From an uncultured Gammaproteobacteria bacterium (GTDB lineage Bacteria; Pseudomonadota; Gammaproteobacteria; Arenicellales; JAANXG01), in NCBI GenBank assembly GCA_947258495.1, contig CAMYIN010000097.1:1-64000 (forward strand): DNA of 64,000 bases, given 5' to 3'. The first letter of the stretch is position 1. Every line of letters begins with the position of its first letter. Under the pieces are notes generated by a model, which ran no database searches, was not told the origin of the DNA, and was given only the letters and a program-made list of their open reading frames with translations. Shown here piece by piece: positions 55,136 to 64,000 of this stretch. The translations under genes and the position numbers were made by a program.

Positions 55136-56510
55136 TCGAGCAGAGACCGGTGGAAACCGCTTCACCAGTCGGTTCGGATTCCTTGTTTTCGAGCGGGATC
55201 TGCGCCGACACCGTCGTCCCTTGCCGCGGCCGGCTTTCCACGATCAAGCGGCCGCCGTGCGCCTCGACGATCAGGCGACACAAATACAGTCCCAATCCGT
55301 AGCCGCCCGTCCGCCGCTGGCGCGAGCGGTCGGCGCGGAAAAACGGTTCCGTCACGTGGCCCAGGTCCTGGGGCGGGATCCCCTCACCGTGATCGCGCAC
55401 CCGTATGCAAACGCTCCGTTGGCCGGTTTTGACCGACAACTCCGGGCCGCGTTGGGCGCCCCTGCTGTGTCGCACCGCATTCGACAGCAGGTTTACGATC
55501 AACAGCTTGATGCGCGACGCGTCCAGCATGACGTAGTCGTCGCCTTCGGGTAGCCGCGTGCGGATGCCGGCGCCGGGAAAGTGCATCTCGAGGACCTCGT
55601 CGACCAACTGGCGCAGGGATACAGGTGTGCGATTCAATATCGCGTGGCCGCTGTTCAGCCGTTCGGTCTCGAGTATCTCCGATATCAGCGCCTCCATCTC
55701 TCCCAGATCGTTGATCAAGTTCTGTTTCAATGCGGAGTTTTCCAGTAATTCGGTGGAAACACGCGCCCGCGTAATCGGCGTGCGGAGTTCGTGGCTGACA
55801 GAAAGAAGAAGTTGTCGTTTGGCTTCCAGCATGCGTTGGATTTCGTCGGCCATGGCATTGATGCTGCGGCCGAGGTCTCCCAGCTCGTCTTTGCGGTCGA
55901 TCGGGATGCGCTGTTGCAAATCACCCGCGCCGAAACGCCGTACCGCATCATTGATCACGTGTACCGGTCGAAAAAGGCGCCGGATCAATCGGTACATGGT
56001 ATACAGCGCCGCCAACACACCGGCCATGGCCGCAAGAACCACCCATAGCGCATGCCTCGGTCCGGATTGCTTGGGAATGGACAGAAACGCAACGTGTCGA
56101 CCCAGTCGCGTTCGCAACACCAGGCGGTCGCGGTAATCGCCTATAGCAAACGCACGCATTGGCGTGTTTACGGTGGGTCCGTGGCGGGGGCGACGGAAGC
56201 GGATCTCGGCGAGATCCAGGTCTCCGTTTCCGGAGGACCAGTTCATCTCCGGACCGCGGATGTAGATTTCGATACCGGCGCGCTCCGCCAGGCGCCGGGC
56301 GCGCTCGCGGTCCGGCGGGTCACCCAGCTCCCTTTGCACGTAGTGAAGGTACTGGGTCAGATGGGGTCGCAGGTTACGGTCGAATTGATGCTTGAGGGCG
56401 AAGCCTATGGTGATATTGAGGACGAAAAGTATGAAAATGCCTGCCGCCAGAAACAACAACATGAGGCGCGCGGCAAGGCTGTAACGCAGCTTGGAGAGCC
56501 AGTCTTTCAA
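55122..56510 (-). CDS. envelope-type sensor histidine kinase
   Basis: 462 residues: two membrane helices (about 11-38 and 154-173) around a periplasmic domain of 115 residues, a HAMP domain, phospho-acceptor His240 in SHELRTPITRARVS, N box NLLSNAVRHS, and ATP motifs DHGEGIPP and GGYGLGLYL. The order and the CpxP-like neighbour recall CpxA/RstB. It is translated with the regulator (ATGA overlap) and probably senses envelope stress; the signal is unknown. Confidence 0.93.
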   Translation of the reverse strand: MKDWLSKLRYSLAARLMLLFLAAGIFILFVLNITIGFALKHQFDRNLRPHLTQYLHYVQRELGDPPDRERARRLAERAGIEIYIRGPEMNWSSGNGDLDLAEIRFRRPRHGPTVNTPMRAFAIGDYRDRLVLRTRLGRHVAFLSIPKQSGPRHALWVVLAAMAGVLAALYTMYRLIRRLFRPVHVINDAVRRFGAGDLQQRIPIDRKDELGDLGRSINAMADEIQRMLEAKRQLLLSVSHELRTPITRARVSTELLENSALKQNLINDLGEMEALISEILETERLNSGHAILNRTPVSLRQLVDEVLEMHFPGAGIRTRLPEGDDYVMLDASRIKLLIVNLLSNAVRHSRGAQRGPELSVKTGQRSVCIRVRDHGEGIPPQDLGHVTEPFFRADRSRQRRTGGYGLGLYLCRLIVEAHGGRLIVESRPRQGTTVSAQIPLENKESEPTGEAVSTGLCSTNER

Positions 56511-57181
56511 TTACCTGGACCGATGAACGCGTAGCCGGAACCCCAGACGGTCTTGATGTATTCCGTGGGCCTCAACTTCTGGCGCAGTCGACTCACCAGA
56601 ATGTCCACCGATCGGGAATAGATGTCGGCATCGACCCCTTTCAGTGCGGAGAGGATGTCGTCGCGCGTAAAATTTTTTCCCGGAGACCGGACGAGCAACG
56701 CAAGCAGCTGATATTCCATTGTTGTCAGACGCAGCGGACGGTCCGCCAAAGACACCTGCTGTTTTCCCAGGTCGACTTCCAGTGCTCCAAAACGCAACAC
56801 CGTCTTTTGCCGATACGGGCGGGTGACGCGTTTGAGCACGTTCTGCACGCGCGCGACCAACTCTCTGGGTTCGAACGGTTTCGGCAGATAATCGTCGGCG
56901 CCGATTTCGAGACCGACCACGCGATCCATGACGTCCCCGCGTGCGGTGAGCATGACGATGGGAATATCGCTGTTTCTGCGAATGCGTCTGCACAACGCGA
57001 ATCCGTCTTGTTGCGGAAGCATGACGTCCAGAATGAGCAGATCAAAATCCTCGTCTCGCAGCCGTTTCAGCCCGTCGGCCGGATGCAGCGCGTTATCGAG
57101 CGTCATGTCGAACCTGGAGAAATACTGCCGCAGCGGCTCAGCCAGTTTTTCGTCGTCGTCGATGAGCAGTATCTTGGTCAT
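56507..57181 (-). CDS. OmpR/PhoB-type response regulator
   Basis: 224 residues from ATG 57181. The receiver has DDD at 8-10, phospho-acceptor Asp52 (LILDVMLPQQDG), Thr in VMLTARGD and Lys in YLPKPFEP. A winged helix DNA-binding domain follows (LLVRSPGKNFTRDDILSAL, SVDILVSRLRQKL). Such regulators bind direct repeats; a matching site lies upstream of the periplasmic protein gene at 57403. Close in pattern to CpxR/RstA. Confidence 0.94.
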   Translation of the reverse strand: MTKILLIDDDEKLAEPLRQYFSRFDMTLDNALHPADGLKRLRDEDFDLLILDVMLPQQDGFALCRRIRRNSDIPIVMLTARGDVMDRVVGLEIGADDYLPKPFEPRELVARVQNVLKRVTRPYRQKTVLRFGALEVDLGKQQVSLADRPLRLTTMEYQLLALLVRSPGKNFTRDDILSALKGVDADIYSRSVDILVSRLRQKLRPTEYIKTVWGSGYAFIGPGN

Positions 57182-57402
57182 ACCGAGAAACGGACGGTGT
57201 TTGCTGTCGTGCGGCAGCACAGCTTGGGGTAACGCAAGGCGCGCAGTGTAGCAGATGCGACCCTAGGAGCCTGTCCGCGTATTCTGCCCGTAGCGAGAAT
57301 GTGGGAGGGTGAGACCAGTTGGTCGAAGATTCGAGGAGAATAGCCAGCTATCTGACAAGAAGCTTCGGCAAAGTGGGCCGCTGACGCCGGTCGACGCTGA
57401 GG

Positions 57403-57876
57403 CTAGCGCTGCCAGCGGCCTGCTTTGCCCCGCATCCGATGCGCAAGCCAGTCTCGTATCTGTTGTTTCTGGTCCGCCCGCAGAGTGTCCGTAAACGACG
57501 CGATCGCGGCGATCACTTCCGGGGCGCGCCGCTCGAGAATTCCGACGTTCTGCCGTACCACTTCCAGGGCCGAGTTCTGATCCAAAGTGGGAGACCCGAG
57601 CAATCCCAGTAACTGTTCTCTGCCGTCGCGCCGCTGCCTGCGCACGTCCCTGCGGAATCGATGCAGTTGTTCCATGGCCCCGTCAAGTTTGGCTTCCTGT
57701 GCATCGGTGAGATCTAATTCTTCCTGCAGCCGATCCAGTAAGTGAGCGCCATGGTGGCCGCCAAAATAGCCCGGTCCTGCGGTTGGGCCGCCACGCCAGT
57801 TATGGGCGAACGCCACGCCGCCCAGGATCGTCGCGCCCAGTACTCCTGCAATGGCAAGCTTGCTCGCGATGTTCAT
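57403..57876 (-). CDS. CpxP/Spy-like periplasmic protein
   Basis: 157 residues with a signal peptide (KLAIAGVLGATILGGVAFA) and a helical, basic mature part. LDLTDAQEAKLD is the LTxxQ-type motif of CpxP/Spy chaperone-inhibitors; a second LRADQKQQIRDWL lies near the end. AGGAGA is seven bases before the ATG. In E. coli CpxP holds the sensor kinase off and binds misfolded proteins. It is upstream of the regulator and kinase in the same direction, with 221 bp of non-coding sequence between. Confidence 0.85.
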   Translation of the reverse strand: MNIASKLAIAGVLGATILGGVAFAHNWRGGPTAGPGYFGGHHGAHLLDRLQEELDLTDAQEAKLDGAMEQLHRFRRDVRRQRRDGREQLLGLLGSPTLDQNSALEVVRQNVGILERRAPEVIAAIASFTDTLRADQKQQIRDWLAHRMRGKAGRWQR

Positions 57877-57950
57877 GCGTCGGTCTCCTGTAGTGAATTG
57901 AATTGTGCGTTCATGCTAACCACTCGCCGGCGGGCGTTCTTTTCCGAACG

Positions 57951-57975
57951 GTAACGATGTGTATCAATTTGTAAC
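57951..57975. promoter_or_regulatory. three GTAAC-like direct repeats with 10-bp period
   Basis: GTAAC at 57951, GTATC at 57961 and GTAAC at 57971, spaced exactly 10 bp, 75-100 bp upstream of the CpxP/Spy-like gene start. CpxR binds GTAAA-N5-GTAAA and related OmpR-type regulators use similar repeats, so this is a candidate site for the regulator encoded at 56507. It also lies 45 bp past the end of hslR. Confidence 0.6.
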
Positions 57976-58019
57976 AGGAAACGGGATGGCGTGCGGCCGT
58001 TTCGAGGGGCGAAACCGAA

Positions 58020-58421
58020 TTACTGCGTTCGTTTTCTTTTGCGCATCGCTCTCCGCTCGCGCGACGACGGTGCTTGACGGTCGTAGACAATTTGTGCCGC
58101 GAGCGTGCGGCGCTCGCCGGCAAGGCGGGCACGCTCGGAGATGCTGTGGTCGGATTCGGTGTAGAGCGCCGACGCGTCGTCTGCGGAACCCCGTTTCGCG
58201 GACAAGGCGTCCACCCTAACTACCCAGGTGTAGTGCCCGCGACGGATCTCGAGCGCGTCGCCGACCGCGACAGTCTTCGCCGGTTTGGCGCGACCCCCGT
58301 TGACGTGCACCTTTCCGCCCTTCACCGCGGCCGCGGCGAGCTGGCGGGTCTTGAAGAACCTGGCGGCCCACAGCCACTTATCCAGGCGCGTGTGGGAAAC
58401 CTTGCGATTATCATCGGCCAT
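58020..58421 (-). CDS. hslR: ribosome-associated heat shock protein Hsp15 (S4 domain)
   Basis: 133 residues. The S4 RNA-binding domain is seen in TRLDKWLWAARFFKTRQLA and VKGGKVHVNGGRAKPAKTV. Hsp15 returns nascent chains on stalled 50S subunits after heat shock. The C-terminus is very basic (RERRAMRKRKRTQ). In E. coli hslR lies near nudE and yrfG; here it is 34 kb away. Confidence 0.95.
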   Translation of the reverse strand: MADDNRKVSHTRLDKWLWAARFFKTRQLAAAAVKGGKVHVNGGRAKPAKTVAVGDALEIRRGHYTWVVRVDALSAKRGSADDASALYTESDHSISERARLAGERRTLAAQIVYDRQAPSSRERRAMRKRKRTQ

Positions 58422-58720
58422 GGTCGTCGTCGGAGGGCCGTCAGTCGTCGGCGGTGGAAACCGCGGAGCAGTGGCCGCGTTTGTCTGCGGAATGCGCTTG
58501 TGGTGGTGTCACGTTGTCGAATTGTAGGCAAACTGCCCCGGTGCGGTAAGTCCAACGCGACAGGTGCTTCGGAGAGGCGTTGGTCGAATCCACGAAGCCC
58601 GGCGTTGCCGGTACGAATTGCCCCTATCGGCACGAGCTCAAGGCGTAATGTTGAATTGCGCCGCGCGGGCGGATAAGTGCTATCATCTCCAGGTTAACGT
58701 AAACCTCCTTTTCCTCTCGC

Positions 58721-59833
58721 ATGTTTTCCAGGCTCCCAGTTCGTGGCGCGCGCATCGTCCTTCGCCGCCTTTGTGCCGCTTTCGCCGTGTTTGCGTTTGC
58801 CGCCGTGTCGCAATCGGCCCATACCCAGGACAAGACACCGACCGCACCGCCGCCCGCGCTGGTGCAGGTCGCGGAAGCGCAACAAATACACATGGCGCCT
58901 ACCGTGTGGATGCCGGGGGCGATCGTCAGCCGCGACGACGCGCGCGTCGCCGCGGAGGTCGAAGGCCGGCTGGTTGAGGTCGCCGACGTCGGCGAACGCG
59001 TTGCCGGCAATGATCCCATCGCCCGCATTGACGATACCGATCTCAAGATCGAGTTCGCCGAGGCGCGCGCGGTGCTTTTACGCGAGCGGGCAAAGTTGCA
59101 GTTCGCCGAGCAGGAACGCTCGCGCCTGCAGGGTCTTGCCGGCAAGGGCCTCGTGACCAAGAGCCGTTTGGATCAGGCACGGGCGGAGCGGGATGCGGCG
59201 CAGGGTGAATGGCAGGTGGCGCGAGCGCGGCTCGACGCGGCGGAGGATCGGCTGGCCGACACCGTCCTGCGCGCGCCGTTCGCGGGCGTTGTCGCGGAAC
59301 GTTATCGCCGCTCCGGAGAAAGAGTGGACGTGGGCACCGAAGTTCTGCGTTTGGTGAGTCCGGAATCGCTCGAAGCGCAGACGCGCGTACCGCCATCGAG
59401 CCTGCCACACGTTACCATCGGGTCGGCGATGCGGGTGCGCGCCAACCCTTCCGAGACCGACGCGCGCGTACGCGCCGTGGTGCCGGTCGGCGACGACCGG
59501 TCGAGGTTGTACGAGGTGCGACTCACACTCGACAACGTCCACTGGCCGGCGGGCACCGTGGTGCGGGTGTCGGTGCCGACGGCGAAGCCGAGAAGCGTGG
59601 TTGCGGTTCCCCGTGATGCACTGGTTTTACGGCAGGACGGCGTCTCCGTGTTTCGAGTCGGCGACGACCACACCGCGCAACTGATCCCGGTCACCACCGG
59701 TCTGGCCGATGAGAGCATGATCGAGGTTCACGGCGACATCGCACCCGGCGATCGCGTCATTACCCGCGGCGGGGAACGGTTGCGCCCGGGCCAGCCATTG
59801 AAGCTCATGCCGCCGGTGAAGCCGAAGCCATGA
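58721..59833 (+). CDS. RND efflux periplasmic adaptor subunit
   Basis: 370 residues with signal peptide (LCAAFAVFAFAAVSQSAHT), a lipoyl/barrel pair (VSRDDARVAAEVEGRLVEV and VLRAPFAGVVAERY), a helical hairpin of about 70 residues, and the C-terminal membrane-proximal domain ending RLRPGQPLKLM. It links the inner-membrane pump to an outer-membrane channel, but no TolC-like gene is in the window. Overlaps the pump gene by 4 bp. Confidence 0.93.
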   Translation: MFSRLPVRGARIVLRRLCAAFAVFAFAAVSQSAHTQDKTPTAPPPALVQVAEAQQIHMAPTVWMPGAIVSRDDARVAAEVEGRLVEVADVGERVAGNDPIARIDDTDLKIEFAEARAVLLRERAKLQFAEQERSRLQGLAGKGLVTKSRLDQARAERDAAQGEWQVARARLDAAEDRLADTVLRAPFAGVVAERYRRSGERVDVGTEVLRLVSPESLEAQTRVPPSSLPHVTIGSAMRVRANPSETDARVRAVVPVGDDRSRLYEVRLTLDNVHWPAGTVVRVSVPTAKPRSVVAVPRDALVLRQDGVSVFRVGDDHTAQLIPVTTGLADESMIEVHGDIAPGDRVITRGGERLRPGQPLKLMPPVKPKP

Positions 59834-62800
59834 ACCCGACGCGGCTGGCTCTCTCCAACCCGGTGGCGGTCATCGTCGCGCTCCTGCTGGTGCTGCTGTT
59901 CGGCGGCATCAGTCTGTCGCGGCTACCGGTGCAGTTGACCCCCGATATTGAGAAACCCGAGATCACCGTGCGTCAGTCTTGGCGCGCGGCGGCGCCGGAG
60001 GAAGTGGAGGCGGAACTCGTCGAAGCGCAGGAAGAAGTGTTCCGGGGCCTGCCGGGAGTGACCAAGATCGTCTCCAAGGCCAGCCGTGGCCAGTCGGAAA
60101 TCACTTTGACCTTCGACGTCGATACCAGCCTGGAACGAAACCTGCTCGAGGTCTTGAATCGCCTCAATCGCGTAGCGAGCTACCCCGAAGACGCGGACGA
60201 GCCCGTCATCAGCGCCGTCGGCGGCGACAGCCGCGCCATCGCCTGGTTCATCGTGAAAACCGCCGCGAACAACCCCCGACCCATCGACAGCTACCAGGAT
60301 TTCATGGAAGAGGTGGTGCAAGCGCGATTCGAACGTGTCCCGGGGGTGGCGTTGTCCGAGGTCTACGGTGGTCGGGAGACGGAAATCCGCGTGACTTTCG
60401 ATCCCTATGTGGCTGCGAGCCTGGGGGTGGAGCTGCCGCGGGCGGCGCAGCTCGCAGGCAGCGGTAAAGACGCCTCGGGGGGGTTTACCGACATCGGCAA
60501 GCGTCGCTACACGGTGCGCTTCGCCGGGACCTATCCCGTGGAAGAGCTGCAGGAGATGGTGATTGAGTGGCGCGACGGTCGACCCATCCAGCTCCGGGAC
60601 GTGGCCGAGGTGGAAACGCGCCTGGTCGACCGCGACAGCTTCGTTACCACCAACGGTACGGCATCGATTGCGGTGAACGCCCACCGGGAGCAGGGCGTCA
60701 ACGTGCTCGCAGTCATGGCGGGGTTGCGGGACGCGGTCGCGGAGCTACAGCAGGGGCCCTTGCAGCGCGCCGGCCTGACGATCGAACAGGTCTACGACGA
60801 GACCACGTATATCGACAAATCCATAGAAATGCTGCGTAATAATCTGATTGTCGGCATGCTGCTGGCGATCGGCGTTTTATGGTGGTTCTTGCGTAAGTTT
60901 CGCGCCACCTTGATGGTGGCGGTGGCGATACCTCTGTCTTTGTTCGTGGCGTTCATGTTCATGGACGCCCTGGGGCGAACCCTCAACGTTATTTCTCTGG
61001 CTGGGCTGGCGTTCGCCGTGGGCATGGTATTGGACGCCAGCATCGTGGTGTTGGAGAACATCATGCGCCTGCGGGAATCGGGCGAAGCTCCGGCTCGGGC
61101 GGCGGAACGCGGCGCGCTTCAGGTATGGGGCGCACTGCTGGCGTCGACCGCAACCACCGTAGCCATCTTTCTCCCCGTGGTGTTTCTGGAAAACGAGATC
61201 GGGCAGCTATTCGGCGACCTGGCGCTGACCATCGCCGCGGCCATCATTGCGTCTCTGGTCATCGCGCTGACGATCATACCGACGGCGGCGAGCCAACTGA
61301 TACGCAGCAAATCGATCCGGGACCCTCACCATCACTGGTGGGAGGCGGGTTGCCGCCTGGTCATGCAGCTCACCGCCACGCCGGCGAGGAGGTGGTCCTG
61401 GATAGCGGTGCTGCTCACGGTTCCCATAGTGATCGTTTATCTGCTTTTTCCCAAAGCCGACTATCTGCCCGAGGGCAACCGCAATCTGGTCTTCGCCTTC
61501 ATCGTTCCGCCCCCCGGCTCGAGCGTCGACTACATCGACAAGGAAATGGGCCAGATCCTGGCGGATCGGCTGGCCCCCTTCATGACCGGCGAGCGCGAGC
61601 CCAGGGTCCGCTACTACTTTTTCGTGACCTTCTCCCGCGGCACCTTCATAGGGGCGCGGACCCGGGATCCGGCGCGCACCGCTGAGCTGGTCGCGGTGGT
61701 GAACGAAGTCGTCCAGGGTTTCCCGGACACCATCGCGTTTGCCAGGCGCGCGTCGTTGTTCGGGGGGCTGTCGGGGGGCAACACCGTCGAGGTCGACATT
61801 CAATCGAACGACGTACCGGCGCTGCTGGAAGCGGCGCGCACGGGCCTCGGGGTCATTGCCGGCGTGCTGCCCGGCGCCAGGGTCCGGCCGTTGCCCGGGG
61901 TGGTGCTTGCCGAGCCCGAGTTGCGCTTGATCCCGGATGAGCAACGCATCGCCGAGGCGGGGTGGGACCGGGGCATCATGACGGCGGTGATCCGCGCCCT
62001 CGGGGACGGACTGTTCGTGGGCGACTACTTCGACGGCGATAAGCGCCGCGACATCATACTGCGCGCCCAGCCCTGGAAGACCCCGGAGGAACTGGCGGCG
62101 ATTCCGCTGGCAACGCCCGACAGTGGCGTGGTGCCGGTCGGGGAGCTGGTGCGCATTGCGCGCACCGCGGGACCCAACGAGATCCGCCGGGTGAATCGCC
62201 GGCGCACCATCACTTTGCAGGTCACGCCGCCGGAAGGCATGGCGCTGGAGACGGTGATCCGCACGCTGCAGAAGCAGGCGGAACCCGCGATCAAGAATGC
62301 GTTGCCGGAGGACGGCGCCATCAGTTACTCGGGATCGGCGGATAAACTCGACGTCGCCGTGCAGACCATGGGCGGCACCTTCCTTCTCGCCATCGTCATA
62401 CTTTATCTTCTCATCAGCGCCTTGTTCCGTTCATTCATCGACAGTTTGCTCGTGATCCTGGTCATACCTCTGGCCACCGTGGGGGGTGTGGTGGCCGTCG
62501 ATTTGGTGAACCGCGTCGTTCCCCAGCCCATGGACCTGTTGACCATGATCGGATTCATCATTCTGCTGGGACTGGTGGTGAACAACGCCATTCTCCTGGT
62601 GCATCAGACGCGGGCGGCGGAACGGGAAGGCACGGCCAGGCGTGACGCCGTCGAGCAGGCCGTGCACCTGCGGTTGCGGCCGATACTCATGAGCACCTTG
62701 ACCAGCCTGTTCGGCATGTTGCCGCTGCTGTTGAATCCCGGAGCGGGCAGCGAGCTGTACCGTGGCCTGGCGGCGGTGATCGTCGGCGGCTTGAGCGTGA

Positions 62801-62898
62801 GTACCGTCTTTACCCTGATCCTGCTTCCCAGTCTGCTGCGCTTGGGTGAATCGAGGAAAGAAGCGCAAAGTGCGTCGCCCGCGCCGGCCGTCTCCTGA
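59830..62898 (+). CDS. RND efflux pump, inner membrane permease
   Basis: 1022 residues, about 12 membrane segments and two large periplasmic loops. The N-terminus FGGISLSRLPVQLTPDIEKPEITV is typical of HAE1 pumps. The TM4 proton site reads GMVLDASIVVLENI: only one Asp, where AcrB has two (DD). The R/K in TM10 region could not be checked. It exports hydrophobic compounds by proton exchange; the substrate cannot be given. With the adaptor it forms a two-gene unit. Confidence 0.95.
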   Translation: MNPTRLALSNPVAVIVALLLVLLFGGISLSRLPVQLTPDIEKPEITVRQSWRAAAPEEVEAELVEAQEEVFRGLPGVTKIVSKASRGQSEITLTFDVDTSLERNLLEVLNRLNRVASYPEDADEPVISAVGGDSRAIAWFIVKTAANNPRPIDSYQDFMEEVVQARFERVPGVALSEVYGGRETEIRVTFDPYVAASLGVELPRAAQLAGSGKDASGGFTDIGKRRYTVRFAGTYPVEELQEMVIEWRDGRPIQLRDVAEVETRLVDRDSFVTTNGTASIAVNAHREQGVNVLAVMAGLRDAVAELQQGPLQRAGLTIEQVYDETTYIDKSIEMLRNNLIVGMLLAIGVLWWFLRKFRATLMVAVAIPLSLFVAFMFMDALGRTLNVISLAGLAFAVGMVLDASIVVLENIMRLRESGEAPARAAERGALQVWGALLASTATTVAIFLPVVFLENEIGQLFGDLALTIAAAIIASLVIALTIIPTAASQLIRSKSIRDPHHHWWEAGCRLVMQLTATPARRWSWIAVLLTVPIVIVYLLFPKADYLPEGNRNLVFAFIVPPPGSSVDYIDKEMGQILADRLAPFMTGEREPRVRYYFFVTFSRGTFIGARTRDPARTAELVAVVNEVVQGFPDTIAFARRASLFGGLSGGNTVEVDIQSNDVPALLEAARTGLGVIAGVLPGARVRPLPGVVLAEPELRLIPDEQRIAEAGWDRGIMTAVIRALGDGLFVGDYFDGDKRRDIILRAQPWKTPEELAAIPLATPDSGVVPVGELVRIARTAGPNEIRRVNRRRTITLQVTPPEGMALETVIRTLQKQAEPAIKNALPEDGAISYSGSADKLDVAVQTMGGTFLLAIVILYLLISALFRSFIDSLLVILVIPLATVGGVVAVDLVNRVVPQPMDLLTMIGFIILLGLVVNNAILLVHQTRAAEREGTARRDAVEQAVHLRLRPILMSTLTSLFGMLPLLLNPGAGSELYRGLAAVIVGGLSVSTVFTLILLPSLLRLGESRKEAQSASPAPAVS

Positions 62899-63046
62899 TT
62901 GCGACGTCGCATATCTGTGCGATCGCCGCAAGGTCAATTCCGGTCTGCACGCTACGGTTGTCCAAGGCGTGGACGCCGGCAGCAATCTACGGTTGCGTGC
63001 GTACATCTTTGCACCGCTCCCACGGACGTGCCTTAGGTGTTAGGCC

Positions 63047-63793
63047 ATGGAGCTACCGCCGAGCGGGCAATCCATTTGGTTTCTGATACTCATCGGTCTG
63101 GCCGCCGCCCTCTATTCCTCGGTCGGCCAGGGGGGCGGTTCCGGTTACCTCGCCGTCATGGCCCTGTACGGCATGAGTCCCGCTCATATGAAGCCGGCGG
63201 CGCTCATCATGAATATCTTCGTCACGTCGCTGGTCTGGTATCGCCATTATCGCGCGGGCGAATTCAAGTGGGTGTTGTTCTGGCCCTTCATTGTCACTTC
63301 GATCCCGGCCGCGTTTGTCGGCGGTGCGTTGACCCTCGGCCCTTCCTTGTACCGTGCGCTCGTTGCCGTGGCGCTGCTGGTGGCGGCGTTGCGTACCCTG
63401 TGGCGCTCGCAGGTCGACGACACCGTGGTTCGACCCACGGCGACGGCGATGCTCATCACCGGCGCGGTGCTGGGCCTGGTCAGTGGCGCAACCGGCGTGG
63501 GCGGGGGTATCTTTTTGGCGCCGTTGCTGCTGTATTTTCGATGGTGCGACCTGCGGGAAACGTTCGCCCTCTCCGCGGCGTTTATCTGGGTCAACTCCGT
63601 CGCCGCGGTTTTCGGCTATGGGTTCGCCGGACACGCCTTTCCATTGAATGTGGCGTGGCTGGTCGTCGCCGCTTTGGCGGGGACCTTCGTGGGTGTAAAA
63701 ATCGTCGCTTTCTATGGAACGCCGCACAGGCTCCAGCGCCTGCTGGGGATCGTGTTGGCGGTCGCCGCCGTAAGAATGCTGACCGACCTATGA
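63047..63793 (+). CDS. sulfite exporter TauE/SafE-family membrane protein
   Basis: 248 residues, about eight membrane segments. ALYSSVGQGGGSGYLAVMALYG and ATGVGGGIFLAPLLLYF are the two glycine-rich repeats of the TauE/SafE family, which exports sulfite or sulfonate-derived sulfur and other anions. Substrate unknown. ATGA overlap with the next gene, the Nudix hydrolase, suggests one transcript. Confidence 0.93.
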   Translation: MELPPSGQSIWFLILIGLAAALYSSVGQGGGSGYLAVMALYGMSPAHMKPAALIMNIFVTSLVWYRHYRAGEFKWVLFWPFIVTSIPAAFVGGALTLGPSLYRALVAVALLVAALRTLWRSQVDDTVVRPTATAMLITGAVLGLVSGATGVGGGIFLAPLLLYFRWCDLRETFALSAAFIWVNSVAAVFGYGFAGHAFPLNVAWLVVAALAGTFVGVKIVAFYGTPHRLQRLLGIVLAVAAVRMLTDL

Positions 63794-64000
63794 GTGACGC
63801 AAGCAAACTGACTATGGATGCGATCAGGGCGCGGCTGCAGCGATACTCGCCCCAGAGACTCGACATAGGCGAGCATCGGCATGCCTCGGTGGCGATGGTG
63901 CTCAGGCCGGCAGGCGCGCACGCCGAGGTGTTGTTGATCCAACGCGCCCACTGCGAAGGAGATCCCTGGTCGGGACAGATGGCGTTCCCCGGGGGTATCG
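63790..64000 (+). CDS. CoA pyrophosphatase (Nudix), partial at window end
   Basis: The first 70 codons of a gene starting ATG 63790, which overlaps the TauE stop. The frame reads MSDASKLTMDAIRARL and ends in DPWSGQMAFPGGI, the start of a Nudix domain with the GDPWSGxMAFPGG pattern of coenzyme A pyrophosphatases (NudL/YeaB). The Nudix box itself would lie beyond the window, so the catalytic Glu residues are not seen. Confidence 0.85.
   Translation, partial: MSDASKLTMDAIRARLQRYSPQRLDIGEHRHASVAMVLRPAGAHAEVLLIQRAHCEGDPWSGQMAFPGGI

Overview
The window is about 64 kb of GC-rich chromosomal DNA with dense, short-spaced operons. It looks like a free-living gammaproteobacterium, possibly of the Chromatiales/Acidiferrobacterales type. 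The evidence is a set of gene orders typical of that class: dapF-DUF484-xerC, DUF971-ubiE-ubiJ-ubiB, nudE next to yrfG with cysQ, iscR-sufBCDS-sufT, envC-ctpA, and yibN-secB-gpsA with trmL. No tRNA, rRNA, insertion sequence or CRISPR array was recognised. The placement rests on gene content and sequence motifs only, not on a database search.

Layout. 1-180: what looks like the 3' end of a group II intron cut by the window edge. 0.2-6.3 kb: a DMT transporter, a P-loop protein of unknown role, then four overlapping genes (MaoC hydratase, MmgE/PrpD, acyl-CoA dehydrogenase, CaiB CoA-transferase) that resemble an itaconate-type C5-dicarboxylate pathway. 6.3-12.5 kb: OmpA-like porin, mmsA, ald, zinc metallopeptidase, second DMT transporter. 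12.5-21.8 kb: a DsrC/TusE-like protein without its C-terminal cysteine, mtgA, msrB, a gluzincin-like peptidase, a double-length HAD protein, a flavoprotein and zapE. 22-26 kb: rraA, yrfG, nudE, cysQ and small enzymes. 26.5-29 kb: dapF-DUF484-xerC.

29-33.4 kb holds a pyrophosphate module: a membrane pyrophosphatase (hppA, K+-dependent type) facing a three-gene operon with pyrophosphate-type phosphofructokinase. 33.5-38 kb: hemB and the ubiquinone genes ubiE, ubiJ, ubiB. 38.1-44.5 kb: an iscR-suf iron-sulfur assembly operon with a near-consensus IscR operator in its promoter, ending with sufT and a Rieske ferredoxin. 44.7-55.1 kb: PerM-type permease, ctpA, envC, an ArsR regulator with two cysteines spaced as in persulfide sensors, a membrane rhodanese, secB, gpsA, trmL, hemW, a 2-hydroxyacid dehydrogenase, a Sel1 lipoprotein and thrH. 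55-58 kb: a CpxP/Spy-like periplasmic protein with an OmpR-type regulator and sensor kinase; three GTAAC-like direct repeats with a 10-bp period lie upstream. 58-64 kb: hslR, an RND efflux pair, a TauE/SafE exporter and the start of a CoA pyrophosphatase gene.

Most of the window is core metabolism and envelope upkeep. The parts that repay attention are the C5-CoA cluster, the tandem HAD protein with an altered catalytic motif, the cysteine-less DsrC paralogue, the pyrophosphate module with two unknown small proteins, and three readable regulatory sites (IscR, ArsR, OmpR-type).
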